A DNA stretch of 64,000 bases from Streptomyces lydicus (lineage in GTDB: Bacteria; Actinomycetota; Actinomycetes; Streptomycetales; Streptomycetaceae), in contig NZ_JNZA01000043.1 in NCBI RefSeq assembly GCF_000717345.1, positions 1 to 64,000 of the forward strand. Direction: 5' to 3'. Positions within the stretch are counted from its first letter, which is position 1; each line of letters starts with the position of its first letter. Positions 59,009 through 64,000 of this stretch are shown piece after piece. Under the pieces are notes generated by a model. It ran no database searches and was not told where the DNA came from. It was given only the letters and a program-made list of their open reading frames with translations. Both the position numbers and the translations under genes were made by a program.

Positions 59009-59246
59009 CGGGCGTGCGGCCGGAGCGCATCGTGATCGCGACGAACACCAGGCCGTCGTCGCGCTGGATGCCGAAGTAGTTGTCGTAGCGCAGCGTGCTG
59101 CGGGCGCCGTCGTGACCCACCAGCACCTGGAACCGGTCGTCGGGCGGGAAGCCGATCGTTTCCACCAGGGCGTCGTGCACGGCGCGGCCGAGGGCGTCGA
59201 GCCGGGCGCTGTCGGTCCCCAGCGCGTCGATACGGACAAACGGCAT
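59009..59246 (-). pseudogene. Tautomerase family gene truncated by the repeat
   Basis: MPFVRIDALGTDSARLDALG, then RAVHDALVETIGFPPDDRFQ, VLVGHDG..., and FVAITMRSGRTPE is the N-terminal about 79 residues of a tautomerase-family protein with the catalytic Pro after Met. Intact members are about 130 residues; the end is replaced by the repeat, which adds an unrelated Gly/Ser-rich tail in frame. AAGGAG lies before ATG 59246, so expression is possible but the product is probably inactive. Confidence 0.8.
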
Positions 59247-59384
59247 GGCAGCGGTTCTCCTTCCGGAGGGGCGTTCCCTCTCTCCTGTGATCGTACATAC
59301 TAGTAGGTACAGAAGTCGCCGGGGTTGCCGTGAGCGGCCGGAGTCCCCGCGCCACACTGCGAGTTGCTCTCGCCGGGCGGCGTC

Positions 59385-60632
59385 CTAGGACGGATCCACC
59401 GTGAGCGTCTCGGAAGGAATGTCGCCGCGGCCGATCCGCAGCCGGCTGCGGAGCTTGGCCACCACGGAGTACTTTCCGCGCTGCTCGCGCCCCTGCCGGT
59501 TGAGTTCCTCCACCAGTCGTTCGGAGCGCTTCTCGACGTCCAGCTCGTCCAGGATCCGGTCGACCTCCGCCAGCAGCGCGCCGTGCAGCTGCCACTCTCG
59601 GGGATGCTGCTGCACGCCGTCGAGCAGCAGGTGCGCCACCACCTCGCGGCTCTCCCGGCTGGCGGCCAGCTCCCGGACGAGCTGACTCTCCGCCTCCTCG
59701 GCATTGGCGCTGACCTGCGTGGTGATGAGGACGGCGAAACTCTCCACGGCGCGGGCCATATGGCCGAACAGCTCCCGCAGCGCGCTGGCGATGTTCTCGG
59801 AGAAGAGCGGCTCGTCCGTCCGCGCCTTGGCGAGGTCGGTCAGTGTGCGGCAGACCGTACGGATCACCACCGCCGAGATCTCCAGGGTGTCCAGCCCGGT
59901 GCGCAGCACGACGCGGGAGAGCAGCCCCTCCTTGACGCGGGGGTTGAGCCGGAGGCTGTCCTCGGCCTGCCGCAGCGCCGCATCCACCTCCACCACGTCG
60001 TGGTCCAGCCGCCGTGCCTCGTGCAGCCGTTCCGCGGCCTCCGCCACGGTGGTATGGCCGGTCACCTCGGCGCCGAGCTTCAGCAGCAGGTCCCGCATCC
60101 GGCGGGCGAGGGCCTCGATGGCCTCACTGGCGGGCTGCACCCATACGGGCGGCACGAACAGCATGTTGAAGAGCAGTCCGACGACCGCCCCGATCAGCGT
60201 CTCCAGCACCCGGTCCCAGGCCGTCGCAGCCACCCGCGTCGTCGTCACCCCCAGCACCAGCATCGCGCTGATCGCCACCTCGGGGACGAACTCGCCGGCC
60301 TTGACGAAGCGCCCGATGACCAGCGACGCCAGGATGATCAGCCCCAGGCTCCACCAGGTCAGCCCCACCAGGGAGCTGAAACCGATGGCGATGACCACGC
60401 CCACCACCACGGCGTTCACCCTGCGCACGCTGGTGGTCAGGGTCGTGTACAGCGTGACCTGCACGACGAGCAGGGCGGTCAGCGGTGCGGTCAGCGGCGC
60501 CGGTTCGCTGCTCAGGGCCAGTGCGACGACGTACGAGATCACCGCGGCAATGGTCGAGCGGAAGGTCTGCGCGACCACGGGCTCGGTGTGCCGCCGGACG
60601 AGATCCAGCAGGGGATCGGTAACTTCTCGCAC
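59385..60632 (-). CDS. FUSC/aromatic-acid exporter family membrane protein
   Basis: A 415-aa protein. Residues about 18-165 hold six hydrophobic segments of the FUSC/ArAE type (RSTIAAVISYVVALALSS, NAVVVGVVIAIGFSSLVGL, FVPEVAISAMLVLGVTTTR), followed by a long cytoplasmic helical domain with coiled coils (ERLHEARRLDHDVVEVDAAL). The family exports aromatic acids or other small acids. GTG 60632 has AAGGAG 8 bases upstream. Divergent from the Tat lipoprotein gene. Confidence 0.88.
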   Translation of the reverse strand: MREVTDPLLDLVRRHTEPVVAQTFRSTIAAVISYVVALALSSEPAPLTAPLTALLVVQVTLYTTLTTSVRRVNAVVVGVVIAIGFSSLVGLTWWSLGLIILASLVIGRFVKAGEFVPEVAISAMLVLGVTTTRVAATAWDRVLETLIGAVVGLLFNMLFVPPVWVQPASEAIEALARRMRDLLLKLGAEVTGHTTVAEAAERLHEARRLDHDVVEVDAALRQAEDSLRLNPRVKEGLLSRVVLRTGLDTLEISAVVIRTVCRTLTDLAKARTDEPLFSENIASALRELFGHMARAVESFAVLITTQVSANAEEAESQLVRELAASRESREVVAHLLLDGVQQHPREWQLHGALLAEVDRILDELDVEKRSERLVEELNRQGREQRGKYSVVAKLRSRLRIGRGDIPSETLTVDPS

Positions 60633-60779
60633 CTTTTGTCTCCTTCCCACCTTTCGCATCAGGGGCAACATCGACGGCCGCCATACCCGCATTCGGGTGC
60701 CTCGGGTCGTCCGCCGGCGCGCCCGACCGCACGATCGATCTGACGGCAGAACGGGCGGCGGGTGCGTGGGAGCGGTGCG

Positions 60780-62378
60780 ATGGACGACGGCGCGCAGCAC
60801 GGCGGGCACCATGCGGCGGGCGGCGATTCGGCAGGCGGTGGCCTGGACCGCCGGCACTTCCTCGGGGCCGCCGCGGCGGGCGCCGCCGGAGTCGCCGTCG
60901 GCGGCACCGCCGGCTGCGACACCACGACCGGGAACCCCGGCGGCGCGACGGGCACCCCCGGCACCGGCCCCTCGGACCTCGCCGCGGAGCGCCGGCGCCC
61001 GGGCAGCCCCGACTGGCGGATCCGCTCGACCGGCCCGCCCGACGCCGTCGAGGGCTACACCGACAAGGCAAGCGTCCGGCCGGGGGAGGGGTTCGGGCTG
61101 TACGTCTCGACCACCGCGCCCGGCTTCCGGGTCTCCGCCTACCGGGTCGGCTGGTACGGCGGGGCCGAGGCCCGGCTCGTCTGGCGCTCGGGCCGGATCG
61201 CGGGACGGGTCCAGCGTCACCCGCACGTACTCCCCGGCATCCGCAGCGTACGGGCGGACTGGCCGCGCACCCTCGCCGTCCCCACCGACGGCTGGCCGCC
61301 GGGCGCTTATCTGCTCCGCCTGGACGCCGACCACGGTCACCAGCGCTATGTGCCGCTGGTCGTCCGCTCCGCCTCCACCACGGGCCGCACCGTCCTGATG
61401 CACGCCGTGGCGACCTGGCAGGCGTACAACAGGTGGGGCGGCTACAACCTCTACGCGGGGCAGGACGGCGGGTACGGGACGCGGTCGCTGGAGGTCAGCC
61501 TCGACCGGCCCTACGACGCCGACGGCGCCGAGAAATTCATGGTCTACGAGCGCGCGGTGGTGGTCCTCGCGGAACGGCTCGGGATCCCCCTGGCCTACAC
61601 CACGGGCCTGGACGTCCACCTCGACCCGTCAGCGCTCCGGGGCGCCACGGCGGTGCTGTCGCTCGGCCACGACGAGTACTGGACCCCGCAACAGCGCCGG
61701 CACGTCACCGTGGCCCGCGACGCCGGAACCAACCTGGCCTTCCTGGGCGCCAACGCCTGCTTCCGCCGGGTCCGACTGGAGCCCGGCCCGTCCGGCGCGG
61801 TACGCACCGTCGTCTGCTACAAGACCGCCTACCGCGACGACCCGTACTTCGCCGCGCACCGCGACCAGCCGACCCACGACTTCCGCCAACCGCCCGCCGC
61901 CGCCCCGGAATCCTCCCTCACCGGCGTCTTCTACGAGGGCTACCCGACCGACGCCCCCTACGTCGTGCACAACGCCGACCACTGGCTCTTCGCCGGCACC
62001 GGAGCCCGGCGCGGCGACTCCTTCGAGCACCTCGTCGGGGTGGAGTACGACCGGGTCACCCCCGACGCGCCCACCCCGTCGGAGCTGGAGATCATCGCGC
62101 ACTCGCCGCTGGTCTGCGCGGGCCGCAGCAGCCACTCGGACTCCGCGTACTACACCGTGCCGAGCGGCGCCGGCGTCTTCTCGTCCGGGACGATGCGCTG
62201 GGTCGAGGGCCTGATGGCCGGACGCCACGAGGACGGCCGCGACCACGGCATGGACGCCCGCACCGGAGCGTTCGTCACCCGCACCACCGAGAACCTGCTG
62301 CGCGCCTTCGCGGAGGGCCCGGCCGCCCGGACCCGCCCGGCACCGCGGAACAACGTGCGGAGCGTCTACCGCCTCTAG
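60780..62378 (+). CDS. Tat-exported N,N-dimethylformamidase beta-like lipoprotein
   Basis: A 532-aa protein. The Tat signal is LDRRHFLGAAAAGAAGVAV (R24/R25); C46 in GGTAGC may be lipidated, although the -3 Thr is unusual. The mature domain matches the N,N-dimethylformamidase beta-subunit-like family: SAYRVGWYGGAEARL, VATWQAYNRWGGYNLY, LGHDEYWTPQQR and LGANACFRRVR. Enzymatic activity in these stand-alone relatives is unproven. ATG 60780 is preferred (GGGAGCGG upstream) over GTG 60762. Confidence 0.88.
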   Translation: MDDGAQHGGHHAAGGDSAGGGLDRRHFLGAAAAGAAGVAVGGTAGCDTTTGNPGGATGTPGTGPSDLAAERRRPGSPDWRIRSTGPPDAVEGYTDKASVRPGEGFGLYVSTTAPGFRVSAYRVGWYGGAEARLVWRSGRIAGRVQRHPHVLPGIRSVRADWPRTLAVPTDGWPPGAYLLRLDADHGHQRYVPLVVRSASTTGRTVLMHAVATWQAYNRWGGYNLYAGQDGGYGTRSLEVSLDRPYDADGAEKFMVYERAVVVLAERLGIPLAYTTGLDVHLDPSALRGATAVLSLGHDEYWTPQQRRHVTVARDAGTNLAFLGANACFRRVRLEPGPSGAVRTVVCYKTAYRDDPYFAAHRDQPTHDFRQPPAAAPESSLTGVFYEGYPTDAPYVVHNADHWLFAGTGARRGDSFEHLVGVEYDRVTPDAPTPSELEIIAHSPLVCAGRSSHSDSAYYTVPSGAGVFSSGTMRWVEGLMAGRHEDGRDHGMDARTGAFVTRTTENLLRAFAEGPAARTRPAPRNNVRSVYRL

Positions 62379-62440
62379 TGCGCTTTTCTCGCCGGTATAT
62401 CGGACGTGGCGTAGGCGCGGTGGAAGTCCAGTTGACGCAT
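62375..62440 (-). CDS. Possible 21-aa peptide after the response-regulator gene
   Basis: A short frame ATG-TAG encodes MRQLDFHRAYATSDIPARKA plus His. GGGAGAGG lies 4 bases before the ATG, a better ribosome binding site than many genes here have. It starts 20 bp after the response-regulator stop on the same strand, and its stop overlaps the end of the convergent lipoprotein gene. It could be a third cistron of the two-component operon or chance. Confidence 0.35.
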   Translation of the reverse strand: MRQLDFHRAYATSDIPARKAH

Positions 62441-62460
62441 GGTGCCTCTCCCTGACGGCG

Positions 62461-63135
62461 TCAGTACCCGGCCGGGCGCACCAGCCCCGTCTCGTACGCG
62501 AACACCGCGGCCTGCGTCCGGTCGCGGAGGTTCAGTTTGACCAGGATCCGGCCCACATGCGTCTTGACGGTCTGCTCCGCCACCACCAGCCGTTCGGCTA
62601 TCTCGCCGTTGGACAATCCCTGGGCGATCAGGGACAGCACCTCGGTCTCGCGCGCCGTCAGCTCGCCGACGCGTTCCCTCGCCGGCGCCCGCGGCGTACG
62701 GGTGATCCGGGAGAACTCGGCGATCAGCCGCTTGGTGACGTTCGGGGCGAGCAGCGCGTCACCGGACGCCACCACCCGCACCGCATGGGCGAGTTCGGCC
62801 GCCGAGGCGTCCTTCAGCAAGAAACCCGAGGCGCCCGCGCGCAGCGCCTCGTAGACGTACTCGTCGAGGTCGAAGGTGGTCAGCACCAGGACCTTGACGG
62901 TGGCGTCGTCCGGCCCGGTGATCCGGCCGGTCGCCTCGATCCCGCCGAGCCGGGGCATCCGGACGTCCATCAGGACGACGTCCGGGGCGAGTTCGGCGAC
63001 CTTGGCGACGGCGTCGAGGCCGTCCACGGCCTGGCCGACGACCTCGATGCCCGGCTCCGCGTTGAGCAGCACGGTGAACCCCTGGCGGACCATCACCTGG
63101 TCGTCGGCGATCAGCACGCGGATGGGTGTCGTCAT
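62461..63135 (-). CDS. NarL/LuxR-type response regulator
   Basis: A 224-aa response regulator. The receiver domain has the acidic pair D11/D12 in LIADDQVMVR, phosphoacceptor D56 in VVLMDVRMP, T in VLTTFDLDEY and K in FLLKDAS. The C-terminal LuxR HTH is LTARETEVLSLIAQGLSNGE and IAERLVVAEQTVKTHV. Its ATG overlaps the kinase TGA (ATGA), so kinase and regulator are co-translated. Confidence 0.95.
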   Translation of the reverse strand: MTTPIRVLIADDQVMVRQGFTVLLNAEPGIEVVGQAVDGLDAVAKVAELAPDVVLMDVRMPRLGGIEATGRITGPDDATVKVLVLTTFDLDEYVYEALRAGASGFLLKDASAAELAHAVRVVASGDALLAPNVTKRLIAEFSRITRTPRAPARERVGELTARETEVLSLIAQGLSNGEIAERLVVAEQTVKTHVGRILVKLNLRDRTQAAVFAYETGLVRPAGY

Positions 63136-64000
63136 GGGGTGTCCTCGAGGGGCATGGGGGCGGCGGAGGGGCGCGGGACGGCGGGCAGGACGGCGGTCAC
63201 CTCGTAACCGCCGCCGGGCGTGGGGCCGGCGGCCAGCTCGCCGCCGAGCATGGCGGCGCGTTCGCGCATCCCCAGCAGCCCGTGCCCGGAACCGGACGGG
63301 GGCGGGGCCGGGCCGTCCGGGGCGGAATTGGTGATCCGCAGGGTGAGGCCCTCGTGGTGGTGACCGACCGTCACCCGTACCGCCGCTCCCGGCGCGTGCC
63401 GCATCGCGTTGCTCAGCGCCTCCTGCACGATGCGGAACGCCGACAGCTCGACGCCGGGCGCGAGCGGACGCGGTGTGCCCACCGTCTCGGTGGTGACCGT
63501 GACCCCGGCGCCGCGCACCTTGCCGATCAGCTCGTCCAGCCGGTCGAGGGTGGGCTGCGGGGCGTGCCGGACGCCGTGCGCCAGGGCGTCCTCCGAGCGC
63601 AGGACGCCCAGCACCCGCCGCAGTTCGGCCAGCGCCTCGACCGCGTTCTCCCGGATGCCGGCGAGGTTCTCCCGCAGCTCGTCCGACGGGTTCTCCACCA
63701 GGTGCGGGGCGACCTGCGCCTGGATGGAGATGACGGACATGTGGTGGGCCACCACGTCGTGCAGCTCCCGGGCGATCCGGTTGCGCTCCTCCAGCAGTGT
63801 GCGGCGGGCCCGCTCCTCGGCGGTGAGCACCTCCTGCTCCGCGAGCTTGGCCCGGGCCACCCAACGGCCGCGCAGCGCGGCGCCGACCACCACCGCGGTG
63901 ACCGGAACGGGCACGGCACCGCCGAAGTCGTACTGGTGCGGCCGGGTGAGCACGAGCCCGCAGAGCGCCCCCGCCGCGAGGCTGAACACCAGGGCCTCGA
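63132..64000 (-). CDS. Histidine kinase, HisKA_3 type (5' end outside window)
   Basis: The C-terminal about 289 residues of a sensor kinase that runs off the right edge. One or two membrane helices are visible in the remaining N-terminal part (FSLAAGALCGLVLT, VPVPVTAVVVGAAL). The dimerisation/phospho-His motif is ERNRIARELHDVVAHHMSV and the ATPase shows EALSNAMRHAPG and GHGLLGMRERAAMLGG. It pairs with the overlapping NarL-type regulator; the signal is unknown. Confidence 0.93.
   Translation of the reverse strand, partial: EALVFSLAAGALCGLVLTRPHQYDFGGAVPVPVTAVVVGAALRGRWVARAKLAEQEVLTAEERARRTLLEERNRIARELHDVVAHHMSVISIQAQVAPHLVENPSDELRENLAGIRENAVEALAELRRVLGVLRSEDALAHGVRHAPQPTLDRLDELIGKVRGAGVTVTTETVGTPRPLAPGVELSAFRIVQEALSNAMRHAPGAAVRVTVGHHHEGLTLRITNSAPDGPAPPPSGSGHGLLGMRERAAMLGGELAAGPTPGGGYEVTAVLPAVPRPSAAPMPLEDTP

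Overview
The window is high-GC actinobacterial chromosome, most likely Streptomyces. The evidence is strong GC bias at third codon positions, frequent GTG and TTG starts behind AAGGAG/GAGGAG ribosome binding sites, Tat and lipoprotein signals, a DasR-type operator in front of a GH19 chitinase, class F sortase, ProP-type and MMPL transporters, and LuxR/NarL regulators. The first 19 bases are identical to the Tn5/Nextera mosaic end, so the window starts at an assembly contig end that still carries adaptor sequence. No rRNA, tRNA or CRISPR array was seen.

Layout. 0.3-3.7 kb: small hypotheticals, a VOC protein and a secreted serine hydrolase. 3.7-9.1 kb: an Asp/Glu racemase-like protein, the chitinase with its operator pair, a P450, a GNAT-AAA+ fusion and a Ub-like/Mut7-C RNase. 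9.8-11.6 kb: a secreted, very repetitive Gly-Arg-Asp protein followed by a class F sortase. 11.9-17.3 kb: a ProP-like symporter, a maleylpyruvate isomerase-like protein, a stand-alone hydroxymethylbilane synthase, a secreted beta-propeller-like protein and a Tat-exported intradiol dioxygenase. 17.5-21.6 kb: a large LuxR ATPase regulator, a wHTH regulator and a hypothetical. 21.8-27.1 kb: a compact module made of a beta-ketoacyl synthase, a thioester-reductase-like SDR, an acyl carrier protein and an MMPL exporter. 27.7-35.2 kb: a 53-aa small protein, YjbR, a K+ channel, a trypsin-like protease, a GH15 trehalase, an NCS1 permease and a CPBP protein. 35.3-45.2 kb: an SDR remnant, DUF4132, DinB, an APH-like kinase, an M64 peptidase, a quinone oxidoreductase with a divergent LuxR regulator, a MITE-like repeat and a divergent pair of hypotheticals. 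45.4-47.9 kb: cydAB. 47.9-54.1 kb: a GH114 lipoprotein, an unrecognised two-gene pair (545 and 381 aa), then LysR and MFS genes sharing an operator. 54.1-58.7 kb: an operon tyrA-CHMI-M55 peptidase facing away from two HpcH/HpaI (CitE-like) lyases. 58.8-64 kb: a second MITE copy truncating a tautomerase gene, a FUSC exporter, a Tat lipoprotein and a NarL-type two-component system cut by the right edge.

The strongest leads for something undescribed are four. The first is the KS/reductase/ACP/MMPL module, which looks like a minimal pathway making and exporting an acyl aldehyde or alcohol. The second is the tightly linked 545/381-aa pair of unknown function. The third is the sortase with its repeat protein carrying a G-I-H-T-G sorting-like signal. 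The fourth is a 147-174 bp repeat present twice, each time breaking a gene and adding the same translated tail.

Gene names and families come from reading the translations, without any database search. Start codons were chosen from ribosome binding sites and family lengths.
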